NCBI GenBank assembly: GCA_946183385.1
Contig: CAMHBN010000015.1
Coordinates: 1 to 15,136, forward strand
Reading direction: 5' to 3'
Length of the DNA: 15,136 nucleotides
From: an uncultured Ruminococcus sp.
GTDB lineage: Bacteria > Bacillota > Clostridia > Oscillospirales > Ruminococcaceae
Both the position numbers and the translations under genes were made by a program. The stretch's first letter is position 1, and every line of letters begins with the position of its first letter. Under the pieces are notes generated by a model. It made no database searches, was not told the DNA's origin, and saw only the letters and a program-made list of their open reading frames with translations. Of the stretch, positions 1 to 6,885 are shown piece by piece.

Positions 1-1
1 T

Positions 2-991
2 TACACGGTCGTAGTCATACTGCTGGTGCTGACCGTGGGCGTGACGATGTGCTTCACCTTCCTTTTCAACATTGACGAGATTGTCATTTCGGGCGAGTCC
101 GAGACCTATACCTACATGGAGATAGTCGAGGCTTCGGGCATACACGCAGGCGACAACCTGCTGAGGCTCGACTACAAAAAAGCGGAGCAGCGCATACTTG
201 ATTCGCTTCTTTACGTTGAGACTGCCGACGTTGACAGGGACTTCCCGTCAACGCTGAGGATAAAGGTCACGCGCTGCATTCCCGCGTACAACGTGCAGTA
301 CGACAAGGGCGTGCTCCTTGTCAGCCGCAAGGGCAAGATACTCGCGGACAACAACTTCTACACCGACACCGAGAATCTGCCGATAATCTATGGCTTCGAG
401 CCCGCGGACACCGAGGCAGGCAAGCCTCTGCGCTCGAAGAACGAGAACAAGTATGACGCCTTCACGCAGCTGATAAGCCGCTTCGACAGGGACGACAACA
501 CCAATATCGCGTCGATAGACCTTTCCAACGAGTATTCGATAACAGTCAATTACAGGAACGGTATCCCCTTCAAGATGGGCAACTGGAACGACGTGGAGTA
601 CAAGCTCGACCTCGCGCAGAAGGTAATGGACGACGAGAGCGTAAAGGGCAAGAAGGGCTATCTTATGATGGTCGGCACGAAGCAGTGCAGCTTCCGCCCT
701 AACGGCGAGCTCGCGGAGGATACAACGCCAGCGATAGTCACCGACGAGAACGGCGTGCCCGTGAATACGACCACGACCACGACGACAGCAGTTCCCGACT
801 ACACGCCGCAGTACGACAACGGCGGCAACGACTGGCAGGACTACGGCGACGGCGGCAATGACTGGCAGCAGGACGACGGTCAGGATTACGGCGTTCAGGA
901 TGACGGAGGTCAGGACGACGGCGGCGAGGGCTGGTACGGCGACGATTTCGGCTATGACGGATACGAAAACGAAGAAATCATTGAACAGTAA
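2..991 (+). CDS. ftsQ: Cell-division protein FtsQ/DivIB, 5'-truncated by the window edge
   Basis: This is a bitopic membrane protein of the divisome that bridges the FtsB/FtsL subcomplex on the outer face of the membrane. The frame is open from base 2, so the start codon lies outside; the GTG at 26 sits inside the membrane helix and is not the start. Visible residues 1-22 form the transmembrane segment (YTVVVILLVLTV onward). Residues about 23-97 form a POTRA domain (FNIDEIVISG, then the LLRLDYKKAE and SLLYVETADVDRDFP signatures). A beta domain follows to about residue 245. The C-terminus is unusual: a Thr run (767-787) and then about 65 residues very rich in Asp, Gly, Gln, Tyr and Trp with repeated GGNDWQ. 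The family normally ends soon after the beta domain, so this tail is an add-on, presumably extracytoplasmic and disordered. The next gene is ftsZ, with no ftsA between. Assignment is by POTRA pattern plus context. Confidence 0.87.
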   Translation, partial: YTVVVILLVLTVGVTMCFTFLFNIDEIVISGESETYTYMEIVEASGIHAGDNLLRLDYKKAEQRILDSLLYVETADVDRDFPSTLRIKVTRCIPAYNVQYDKGVLLVSRKGKILADNNFYTDTENLPIIYGFEPADTEAGKPLRSKNENKYDAFTQLISRFDRDDNTNIASIDLSNEYSITVNYRNGIPFKMGNWNDVEYKLDLAQKVMDDESVKGKKGYLMMVGTKQCSFRPNGELAEDTTPAIVTDENGVPVNTTTTTTTAVPDYTPQYDNGGNDWQDYGDGGNDWQQDDGQDYGVQDDGGQDDGGEGWYGDDFGYDGYENEEIIEQ

Positions 992-1046
992 TGATGAAAA
1001 CGTGCAAATACGGGCTGTATAGAAGTTGTTGATTGTGCGAAATGCC

Positions 1047-1065
1047 GAAATTTCAAAATATTTTG
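1047..1065. promoter_or_regulatory. Overlapping AT palindromes just upstream of the ftsZ promoter
   Basis: GAAATTTC (1047-1054) overlaps the perfect 12-bp palindrome CAAAATATTTTG (1054-1065), which ends 7 nt before the -35 box. It could be an operator or an UP-like AT element. No known regulator site was recognised. Confidence 0.25.
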
Positions 1066-1072
1066 TGATTAC

Positions 1073-1101
1073 TTGCAAAAATCAGAATAATATGCTAAAA
1101 T
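1073..1101 (+). promoter_or_regulatory. Sigma-A type extended -10 promoter of ftsZ
   Basis: The -35 box is TTGCAA (1073-1078) and the -10 box is TAAAAT (1096-1101), with a 17-bp spacer. TG at 1093-1094 makes an extended -10. The expected transcript start is near 1108, giving a leader of about 60 nt. The ftsZ ribosome binding site AGGAGG lies at 1156-1161. Confidence 0.75.
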
Positions 1102-1170
1102 GATATGTGTATTTATAGGGTGAAATTTACTTAAAAGATACAGATAAATAAAAGTAGGAGGAGTTTCGAA

Positions 1171-2298
1171 ATGTCAGATTTTAATTATGAAGAAGCAATG
1201 GAACCCGATGTTAACATAAAGGTCATAGGCGTCGGCGGCGGCGGCGGAAACGCTGTTAACTGCATGGTCGATTCGGGCGTTAACGACATCGAGTACATCG
1301 CTATCAATACTGACGCTAAGGCTCTCAATAAATCCAAGGCTACAACAAGGATACCGATCGGTACCAAGCTCACAAAGGGCAGAGGCGCAGGCAACAAGCC
1401 CGAGATCGGTCAGCGCAGTGCTGAAGAGAACAGAGACGAGATCGAAGCTCACCTCAAGGGCGCAGATATGATCTTCATCACAGCAGGTATGGGCGGCGGA
1501 ACCGGTACAGGTGCGGCTCCCGTGGTTGCGAAGATCGCAAAGGAAATGGACATACTCACAGTTGCGGTCGTTACCAAGCCCTTCCTCTTCGAGAGAGAGC
1601 AGAAAATGGCTCAGGCTGAGAAAGGTATCGCAGAGCTGAGAAAGTATGTTGACTCACTTATCGTAATCCCTAACGAGAAGCTCCTCGACGGCAAGCAGCA
1701 GCTTACCATGAAGCAGTCCTTCTCGCTTTCAGACGACGTGCTCAAGACCGGTGTCAAGAGCATATCCGACCTCATCGTTGAAGAGGGCTACATCAACCTC
1801 GACTTCGCGGACGTTTCCACCATCATGAGAGGCGCAGGCTACGCTCACATGGCTATCGGTCACGGTTCGGGCAAGGAAAAGGCAAAGGAAGCTGCAAATG
1901 CGGTTATCTCCAGCCCGCTGCTTGAGACTTCCATCTCGGGCGCTAAGAGACTCCTTATCAATATCGCTATGTCTGAGGACGTTCTCTCTGCTGATGTTGA
2001 TGAGGCAACAAAGATGATCACAGATACAGCTGCTGACGGCGTTGAGTTCATCTTCGGTACAGCATTCAAGGAAGATATGCAGGACGAGATGACCATCACA
2101 GTCATCGCTGCCGGCTTTGACAACGGCGATATGCCTGCTGACGCTCCTTCGACAGAGGGCGGCAGCGAACTCGACGATATCATCCAGATAGACAATCCGC
2201 TCATAGACGGCCTCGGACTCGGCGGCAACGACCCCAAGCCCGTATCGTCCAATACGGATTACGACCTTGACGATATCCTCAAGATTCTCGGCAACTGA
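1171..2298 (+). CDS. ftsZ: Cell-division GTPase FtsZ
   Basis: This is the tubulin homologue that polymerises into the Z ring in the cytoplasm. At 375 residues it has normal length. The GTP-binding loops are intact: GGGGGN at 22-27 and the tubulin signature [10 protein letters not shown] at 105-114. The T7 catalytic loop NLDFADV (209-215) supplies the Asp residues that hydrolyse GTP in the next subunit. The ATG is preceded by AGGAGG at 1156-1161, and the gene has its own promoter and a strong terminator. The variable linker (about 318-360) is acidic. The C-terminal peptide is atypical: it reads [13 protein letters not shown] instead of the usual D-I-P-x-F-L-R type, lacking the Pro and Arg that usually contact FtsA, SepF or ZipA. 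A related ELDDIIQI occurs at 333-340. Codon use (GCT, AAG, CTC) differs from the downstream operon and suggests strong expression. Confidence 0.98.
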   Translation: MSDFNYEEAMEPDVNIKVIGVGGGGGNAVNCMVDSGVNDIEYIAINTDAKALNKSKATTRIPIGTKLTKGRGAGNKPEIGQRSAEENRDEIEAHLKGADMIFITAGMGGGTGTGAAPVVAKIAKEMDILTVAVVTKPFLFEREQKMAQAEKGIAELRKYVDSLIVIPNEKLLDGKQQLTMKQSFSLSDDVLKTGVKSISDLIVEEGYINLDFADVSTIMRGAGYAHMAIGHGSGKEKAKEAANAVISSPLLETSISGAKRLLINIAMSEDVLSADVDEATKMITDTAADGVEFIFGTAFKEDMQDEMTITVIAAGFDNGDMPADAPSTEGGSELDDIIQIDNPLIDGLGLGGNDPKPVSSNTDYDLDDILKILGN

Positions 2299-2311
2299 TT
2301 TAACAGATATG

Positions 2312-2343
2312 GCGGCTGCACATTCGTGTGCAGCCGCTTTTTT
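2312..2343 (+). terminator. Intrinsic terminator after ftsZ
   Basis: A perfect 11-bp GC-rich stem (2312-2322 with 2327-2337) closes a TTCG tetraloop and is followed directly by six T residues (2338-2343). It separates ftsZ from the next gene. Confidence 0.95.
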
Positions 2344-2410
2344 ATTATTTAATGGTCGGGAATATAGTAAAGTGCACTAAAATCAACTAAAAATTTCTAC
2401 ATTTTAATGG

Positions 2411-2439
2411 TTGAATTGAAATTCTATATGTGTTATAAT
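2411..2439 (+). promoter_or_regulatory. Strong extended -10 promoter of the coiled-coil gene
   Basis: The -35 box is TTGAAT (2411-2416) and the -10 box is a perfect TATAAT (2434-2439), with a 17-bp spacer. TG at 2431-2432 makes an extended -10. An 8-bp palindrome AGTGCACT lies upstream at 2371-2378. The architecture matches the ftsZ promoter, suggesting similarly strong housekeeping expression. Confidence 0.8.
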
Positions 2440-2501
2440 TATTACAAGGCGTATTATCCCTTAATTTTATTCCGCACTTGCTGCGGGGAACGGAGTGTAC
2501 C

Positions 2502-4286
2502 ATGGACGAACCAACCGTATTACGAACCACCAAGATCGGTGGAGGCTTTGTAAAAGAAGACGTACTTACTTACCTCGATGAGCTCAATTCCAAGATCTCT
2601 GGTCTTGAGGCTGAACTCAAAGAAGCTAAGGAATCAGGTCCCGCCGACCCGCAGGAGCTTCTCAAATACAGAAATCAGTTAGATAACCTTCAGGAGAAGC
2701 TGAACGCTTCAAACAACGCTCTCAGAGCTGCAAAGAAGGAGAACGAGGATCTCCAGAAAAAGTTAGCCGACAGCGAAAAGATCATTGCTCAGCTCAAGGC
2801 AGGCGGCGCACCTACTGCTGCACATACTGCAGGCGGAGCTCAGCAGATGAACGCTCAGACTCAGGCTGCTCTCGAAGCTGCTAAGAAGGAAATAGACAAG
2901 CTCAGAGCCGAGGTCAAGGCTGCAAACGATAAGGCTGCAGCTGCCGCCGCCGCTGCTCCCGCAGCAGGCGCTCCCGCAAATGCGCAGATAACCGCTGCTC
3001 TTGAGGCTGCAAAGAAGGAAATAGATACCCTCAGAGGTCAGCTCAAGGCCTCCAACGATAAGCTCGAGGCTGCCGAGAAGGCTGCTGCATCAGCGAAGAA
3101 TGCTGCTCCCGCAGGCAATCCCGCTGCCGAGGCTGAACTCGTCAAGGCTAAGCAGGATATCGCTAAGCTCACATCCGACCTCGAGGCTAAGACCTCTCAG
3201 CTTGAGGCTAAGATCAAGGAAGCTTCCGAGACAGACAGCAAGATCGCAGAGCTCAAGAAATCGAACGAGAGCGCTGTTGCTGACGCTGTTGCCGAGGCAG
3301 TTGCCAAGAAGGACGCCGAGATCGGCGACCTCAACAAGGAGATCGCAGAGCTCAAGGCTAATGCAAGCAATCCCGCTGCTATGATGGGTACTCTGTTCGC
3401 AGAGGCTCAGAAGACCGTTGATACCCTCAAGAAGCAGGCTGAGGACGAGGCTAACACAGTTACCAAGGAAGCCAAGGAGAAGGCTGATAAGGACATCAGC
3501 GAGGCTCAGGCTAACGCAGATAAGACCATCAGAGAAGCAAGCGAGAAGGCTGAGAAGACCGTCAGCGAGGCTAATGCAAAGGCTGAGAAGACTGTCAGCG
3601 AGGCTAACGCAAACGCTGAGAAGACAGTCAGGGAGGCTAATGCTACTGCCGAGAAGACAGTCAAGGAGGCTAACGATACAGCCGAGATGACAGTTGCCAA
3701 GGCTAATGCTGCTGCCGAGAAGGTTGTCAAGGACGCTAATGTTCAGGCTAAGTCCACTGTTGACGACGCTAACAGCAAGGCTGACAAGATCAACGCTATG
3801 TCCTCTACAGTACGCCTCATGCTCATCAACGAGATCGAGAGCGTAAATACAAAGTTCGCCGATATCAAGGCTGCTATGAGCAAGCTCACAAGTCAGGCTA
3901 CCGACAGGATGGCTGAGGCTCAGAATATCATCGGCGAGGCTCGCAACTCCATCGAGCCCGAGGATAAGGCTACAGTCGAGAGAGCTGACGCTCCGCAGGC
4001 TGCATTCGAGGCTGCAAAGGCTACACTCGGTACTGCTCCCACGGCTGATTCTCCTTCCGCTAAGGACAGCAAGAACTCCGTTGCCGATGAGGCTTTCGCA
4101 AGAGTATCGGGCGGCTCGTACAACAGCGGCGCAGGCAATAACAATAACAAGCCTGCTCACAATGCTCCCTCCAATAATAATAACGCGGCTGACAACAAGG
4201 GCGGCGCTAAGAAGAACAACTTCAGCTTCGATATGTCCGACCTTCTGAAGGCAGCAGAGGAAGAGGCTGCAAAGGAAACTGAATAA
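2502..4286 (+). CDS. DivIVA-like coiled-coil protein with tandem 11-residue repeats
   Basis: No exact family is recognised. I chose ATG 2502 (594 residues) over TTG 2478 because CGGAG lies 6 nt before it (2491-2495). Residues about 8-30 (TKIGGGFVKEDVLTYLDEL) resemble the N-terminal DivIVA membrane-targeting segment. A long Glu/Lys/Ala coiled coil follows, interrupted by Ala/Pro/Gly linkers, with a duplicated block around AALEAAKKEID. Residues 312-432 are eleven consecutive 11-mers, consensus EANAKAEKTVS, with Ala/Ala/Val at repeat positions 2, 6 and 10. That 4-4-3 spacing is typical of a hendecad coiled coil. The C-terminus has Asn runs and then FDMSDLLK (576-583), echoing the end of the neighbouring FtsZ. 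No signal peptide or membrane helix is seen. The promoter is strong and codon use resembles ftsZ, so the protein is probably abundant. A polar or septal scaffold role is inference. Confidence 0.85.
   Translation: MDEPTVLRTTKIGGGFVKEDVLTYLDELNSKISGLEAELKEAKESGPADPQELLKYRNQLDNLQEKLNASNNALRAAKKENEDLQKKLADSEKIIAQLKAGGAPTAAHTAGGAQQMNAQTQAALEAAKKEIDKLRAEVKAANDKAAAAAAAAPAAGAPANAQITAALEAAKKEIDTLRGQLKASNDKLEAAEKAAASAKNAAPAGNPAAEAELVKAKQDIAKLTSDLEAKTSQLEAKIKEASETDSKIAELKKSNESAVADAVAEAVAKKDAEIGDLNKEIAELKANASNPAAMMGTLFAEAQKTVDTLKKQAEDEANTVTKEAKEKADKDISEAQANADKTIREASEKAEKTVSEANAKAEKTVSEANANAEKTVREANATAEKTVKEANDTAEMTVAKANAAAEKVVKDANVQAKSTVDDANSKADKINAMSSTVRLMLINEIESVNTKFADIKAAMSKLTSQATDRMAEAQNIIGEARNSIEPEDKATVERADAPQAAFEAAKATLGTAPTADSPSAKDSKNSVADEAFARVSGGSYNSGAGNNNNKPAHNAPSNNNNAADNKGGAKKNNFSFDMSDLLKAAEEEAAKETE
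3435..3797 (+). repeat. Eleven tandem 33-bp units encoding 11-residue hendecads
   Basis: Eleven in-frame 33-bp units run without gaps. Units 4-7 (3534-3665) are nearly identical in DNA and share the start GAGGCTAA and the core GAGAAGAC, which points to recent duplication. Outer units are more diverged. The repeat is coding: the third codon position absorbs much of the variation. Confidence 0.9.
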
Positions 4287-4298
4287 TCAATAGCTGTA

Positions 4299-4328
4299 CC
4301 GTCGGTCCCGTCTGTACGGGACCGGCGG
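4299..4328 (+). terminator. GC-rich hairpin after the coiled-coil gene, without a good T tract
   Basis: A 13-bp stem with one G-T wobble (4299-4311 with 4316-4328) closes a CTGT loop. The sequence after it (GCGTTATTGTGT) is only moderately T-rich, so termination may be partial and the sigma factor gene may be read by leak-through. No convincing separate promoter for that gene was found in 4287-4357. Confidence 0.5.
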
Positions 4329-4357
4329 GCGTTATTGTGTATCGCACGTAAGACTGC

Positions 4358-4363
4358 AAGGAG
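4358..4363 (+). promoter_or_regulatory. Ribosome binding site that decides the sigma factor start
   Basis: AAGGAG abuts ATG 4364 with no spacer, which is unfavourable. It lies 6 nt before GTG 4370, a normal spacing, so GTG 4370 is the more likely start. Confidence 0.6.
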
Positions 4364-4369
4364 ATGCCT

Positions 4370-4948
4370 GTGGAAGAAATGGCGGATAATGTCAATGTGT
4401 ACGGAAGTATGTCCGACGAGGAGCTCGCGGGCAGAGCCGTTTCCGATAAGCTCGCGTGTGAGGCGCTTATCCTCCGTTATACCAAGCTTATCTTTATCAA
4501 GGCAGCTGCGTTTTCTGCTTCCGAGGCTGACCGCGACGACCTCTGTCAGGAAGGGCTCATGGCTCTGCTGAAGGCGATATCGTCGTATGACGCAGGCAGG
4601 AATGCGAAATTCTCCACGTTTGCGGAGGTTTGCATCGTAAATCAGATGCGTACGGTCCGCGCGAGAGCAGCAAAGGCTCCCGCGGTGTGCGAGAATATCG
4701 ACGATGTGAGCGAGGAGGTGCTCTCAGAGGGTGAGACTCCCGAGAGCATATATATGAACAAGGAGTTCTTCTCGGAGCTGAGATATGCCGTCGAGAATGA
4801 GCTTTCGGGTACCGAGAGACAGGTATTCGATTCGGTTATACGCGGGGCAAGCTACAGAGAGACTGCGGCAAAGCTCGGTATATCCGAGAAATCCGTTGAT
4901 AACGCCATGCAGAGAGCAAGGCGGAAGATACGGGCGTATCTGAAATGA
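4370..4948 (+). CDS. sigH: SigH/Spo0H-like RNA polymerase sigma factor
   Basis: This is a sigma-70 family factor that directs RNA polymerase to an alternative promoter set. The start is GTG 4370, chosen by ribosome-binding-site spacing (192 residues); the in-frame ATG 4364 would add two. Region 2 covers about residues 28-100 and contains ADRDDLCQEGLMALLKAI and FSTFAEVCIVNQM, matching the Bacillus SigH pattern (ADREDIVQEG, then FAELCI and a Gln). Region 4 covers about 145-192, with the helix-turn-helix SYRETAAKLGISEKSVDNAM and a basic end RARRKIR. Length is close to SigH. In Bacillus this factor drives early sporulation and competence genes; what it controls here cannot be read from the window. 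It follows a leaky-looking hairpin behind the coiled-coil gene, so co-transcription is possible. SigH-like rather than SigF/SigG or ECF type is a motif-based judgement. Confidence 0.85.
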   Translation: MEEMADNVNVYGSMSDEELAGRAVSDKLACEALILRYTKLIFIKAAAFSASEADRDDLCQEGLMALLKAISSYDAGRNAKFSTFAEVCIVNQMRTVRARAAKAPAVCENIDDVSEEVLSEGETPESIYMNKEFFSELRYAVENELSGTERQVFDSVIRGASYRETAAKLGISEKSVDNAMQRARRKIRAYLK

Positions 4949-5080
4949 AGAACGGCTTTCCGTGAAAAATGCGGCTGAGCTGAAAATATGACCGGGTAGC
5001 TTAAATCAAGAGCGTTGTTTATCAAAGGTGTCGGTGTGAGTCCGGCTCGTGGTCCAAATATTATAAGCGAGGTATTAAAA

Positions 5081-5359
5081 ATGTACGAAGACAAGACATT
5101 AGTCTGCAAGGATTGTGGAAACGAGTTCGTATTCACAGCAGGCGAACAGGAATTTTACGCAGAGAAAGGTCTCACACACGAGCCCCAGCGCTGCAAGGCT
5201 TGCCGCGACGCAAGAAAGAATGCGGGCAGAGCTGAGCGCGTTATGTATACAGGCGTTTGTGCAACCTGCGGCGGAGAGGCTAAGGTGCCCTTCGAGCCCA
5301 AGGACGGCAGACCCGTTTACTGCAGCGATTGCTTTGCAAAGCTGAATTCCGAGGAATAA
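5081..5359 (+). CDS. Small double zinc-ribbon protein
   Basis: This 92-residue soluble protein has four CxxC pairs at 9-12, 38-41, 60-63 and 81-84, consistent with two four-cysteine zinc ribbons. The N-terminal half (CKDCGNEFVFTAGEQEFYAE, then CKAC) matches a widespread small zinc-ribbon family in Firmicutes with the motif F-x-F-T-x-G-E-Q-x-F-Y. The C-terminal half resembles the CxxC-about-20-CxxC zinc-binding family. Its biochemical role is not established to my knowledge. I chose ATG 5081 because translation upstream of it from TTG 5015 looks like non-coding sequence and AGGT (5070-5073) gives a weak ribosome site 7 nt away. A hairpin terminator follows. No clear promoter was found in 4949-5080, although TATTAT at 5059 could be a -10 without a good -35. 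Confidence 0.82.
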   Translation: MYEDKTLVCKDCGNEFVFTAGEQEFYAEKGLTHEPQRCKACRDARKNAGRAERVMYTGVCATCGGEAKVPFEPKDGRPVYCSDCFAKLNSEE

Positions 5360-5375
5360 TTTAATAGTACAAGCA

Positions 5376-5408
5376 CGGCGTGTCGGGCTTCGGCACGCCG
5401 AAATTTTT
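5376..5408 (+). terminator. Hairpin terminator after the zinc-ribbon gene
   Basis: A 10-bp stem with one wobble (5376-5385 with 5391-5400) has a 5-nt loop and is followed by AAATTTTT (5401-5408). It lies between the zinc-ribbon gene and the seven-gene array, only 20 nt before the next start. The array must therefore be read through it or have a weak promoter I could not identify; the best candidate, TTGCAA 5334 with TAATTT 5357, is poor. Confidence 0.75.
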
Positions 5409-5427
5409 GATTTGCGGAGGTTTTTCT

Positions 5428-6876
5428 ATGCTCGATATCAGATTGCAGACCTGCTTTGACCTCGTCGGAGGCGAGGGGACAGTGTGCGACGTCGGAACAG
5501 ACCACGCCCTGCTTGCAGCGGAGCTGATACGCTCGGGAAAGTGCGGGCGCGTTATCGCGTCCGACATTAAGGAGGGGCCGCTCGATTCTGCCCGCAAAAC
5601 CGTCGAAAAGTACGGCATTGCCGACAAGGTGGAGCTCGTGCTGTCCGACGGTCTGGCGAATGTGCCTCTCGACGGCGTCAGCGACGTAGTTATCGCGGGA
5701 ATGGGCGGCGAGACTATTGCAGAGATAATCGGCAATTCCACAGCCGATAAGCCTGATAACATCAAATTCATACTACAGCCAATGACAAAGGTGGAGCATC
5801 TCCGCAAAAAGCTCTACGAATATCAGTATGAGATAACAGGGGAATATGCCGTAGAGGATAAAGACAAGATATACGTTATAATCACTGCGGAAAGGTCGGC
5901 TGATTGGAAACAGCTTACAGAGAGTGACGCTCTGTACGGATTCTTTGACGATAATGATGAGCTGGGAAAGAAATACCGCAGCCACGAAAAGGAGAGACTT
6001 GAAAAGATAAGCGCTTCGCTGAAAAGCGCAGGCGATATAAACGGTTCACAGCATTATGCGGCTCTGGCTCAGAAAATGGAGAGCGGAGGCGACATTGTTG
6101 AAATAGCGGATATTTACCGCTTCCTTGACGGTCTTTATCCTTTCAGTCTACAGGAAAAATGGGACAACTCGGGACTTCTGGTGGAAAACTACGATATGAA
6201 GTGCAGCAAGGTCGTGCTTTCACTTGACATCACCAACAAGGTAATAGACGAAGCTTTTGAAAAGGGGGCGGAACTCATTATTTCTCATCACCCCGTTATA
6301 TTTGAAGCCCGAAAGAGGATAACACGTAACGATCCTGTGTTCAGGCTCATAGAGCGTGAGATAGCGGCTATTTGTATGCATACTGACCTTGATATCGCAG
6401 CAGGCGGTACTAATGGCGTTATCCTTGAAAAGCTGTCGGAAAAGCTGAAGCTTGCGGGGGAGCCTGAGCACTTTGAGGAGCTTGGCGTCGGAAACGGTTT
6501 GGGCTGGATAATAAATCTTGAAGAAGCGGTATCGCCAAAGCAGCTTGCTGAGATATGCAGGGAGATATTCGGTTGCGAGCATATTCGTATGAGTAAGCGC
6601 AGACACGGTATATCAAGGATAGCATTCTGTTCCGGTTCGGGGGGCTCCATGCTTGGGCTTGCGGCTGAAAAAGGCTGTGACGCGTTAATAACGGGCGACG
6701 TGAAACACGATGTCTGGATAGACGCAAACAATAATGATGTAGCGGTTCTCGACTGCGGGCATTTTCACACGGAGAACCTCGTCCTTGAGCAGTTACGCTA
6801 TGTTCTTGAGAAGGAGTTTCCGCAGCTTGACGTCGAGATAGCGGAGAGTTCCGTTGACCCGTGCGTGTACGTGTGA
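5428..6876 (+). CDS. trmK: Fusion of tRNA (adenine-22 N1) methyltransferase TrmK with a Nif3-family protein
   Basis: The start is ATG 5428, with GGAGG (5416-5420) 7 nt upstream (482 residues). An earlier in-frame GTG at 5380 lies inside the terminator hairpin and is rejected. Residues 1 to about 222 are TrmK, which methylates A22 of tRNA using SAM: motif CDVGTDHALLAAEL (20-33), ASDIKEG (44-50), IAGMGGETIAEII (89-101) and the QPM motif (117-119). Residues about 223-482 are a Nif3/DUF34 metal-binding protein of the short type: EKWDNSGL (243-250), ISHHP with H287 and H288, HTD with D320, and GHFHTE with H445 and E449. These match the family's dinuclear metal ligands. In Bacillus the two are separate adjacent genes (yqfN, yqfO), so this is a fusion of neighbours. 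No frameshift or internal stop is seen. The biochemical role of Nif3 proteins is unsettled. Confidence 0.92.
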   Translation: MLDIRLQTCFDLVGGEGTVCDVGTDHALLAAELIRSGKCGRVIASDIKEGPLDSARKTVEKYGIADKVELVLSDGLANVPLDGVSDVVIAGMGGETIAEIIGNSTADKPDNIKFILQPMTKVEHLRKKLYEYQYEITGEYAVEDKDKIYVIITAERSADWKQLTESDALYGFFDDNDELGKKYRSHEKERLEKISASLKSAGDINGSQHYAALAQKMESGGDIVEIADIYRFLDGLYPFSLQEKWDNSGLLVENYDMKCSKVVLSLDITNKVIDEAFEKGAELIISHHPVIFEARKRITRNDPVFRLIEREIAAICMHTDLDIAAGGTNGVILEKLSEKLKLAGEPEHFEELGVGNGLGWIINLEEAVSPKQLAEICREIFGCEHIRMSKRRHGISRIAFCSGSGGSMLGLAAEKGCDALITGDVKHDVWIDANNNDVAVLDCGHFHTENLVLEQLRYVLEKEFPQLDVEIAESSVDPCVYV

Positions 6877-6885
6877 GGTGAGCCG

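Noticed and set aside
248..1078. 276-codon - strand frame opposite ftsQ
   Set aside because: It is a Val/Ala-rich mirror of the Asp/Gly tail codons, while the + strand frame has clear FtsQ features.
2478..2501. TTG start giving an 8-residue longer coiled-coil protein
   Set aside because: ATG 2502 has CGGAG at the right distance and begins the conserved DivIVA-like segment.
3435..3797. CRISPR-like regularly spaced repeat
   Set aside because: The 33-bp units are contiguous, in frame and without spacers; they encode protein hendecads.
3090..4160. Long - strand open frame opposite the coiled-coil gene
   Set aside because: It is a Leu/Ser-rich shadow created by the biased repeat codons; it lacks a domain or ribosome site.
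5015..5080. TTG start extending the zinc-ribbon protein by 22 residues
   Set aside because: The added residues do not resemble the family, whose members begin just before the first CxxC as at ATG 5081.
4949..5080. Possible structured leader RNA or tRNA remnant before the zinc-ribbon gene
   Set aside because: Only 4-bp hairpins were found, with no cloverleaf or riboswitch core.
5380..5427. GTG start extending TrmK-Nif3 upstream
   Set aside because: It lies inside the terminator hairpin, and ATG 5428 has a well-placed GGAGG.
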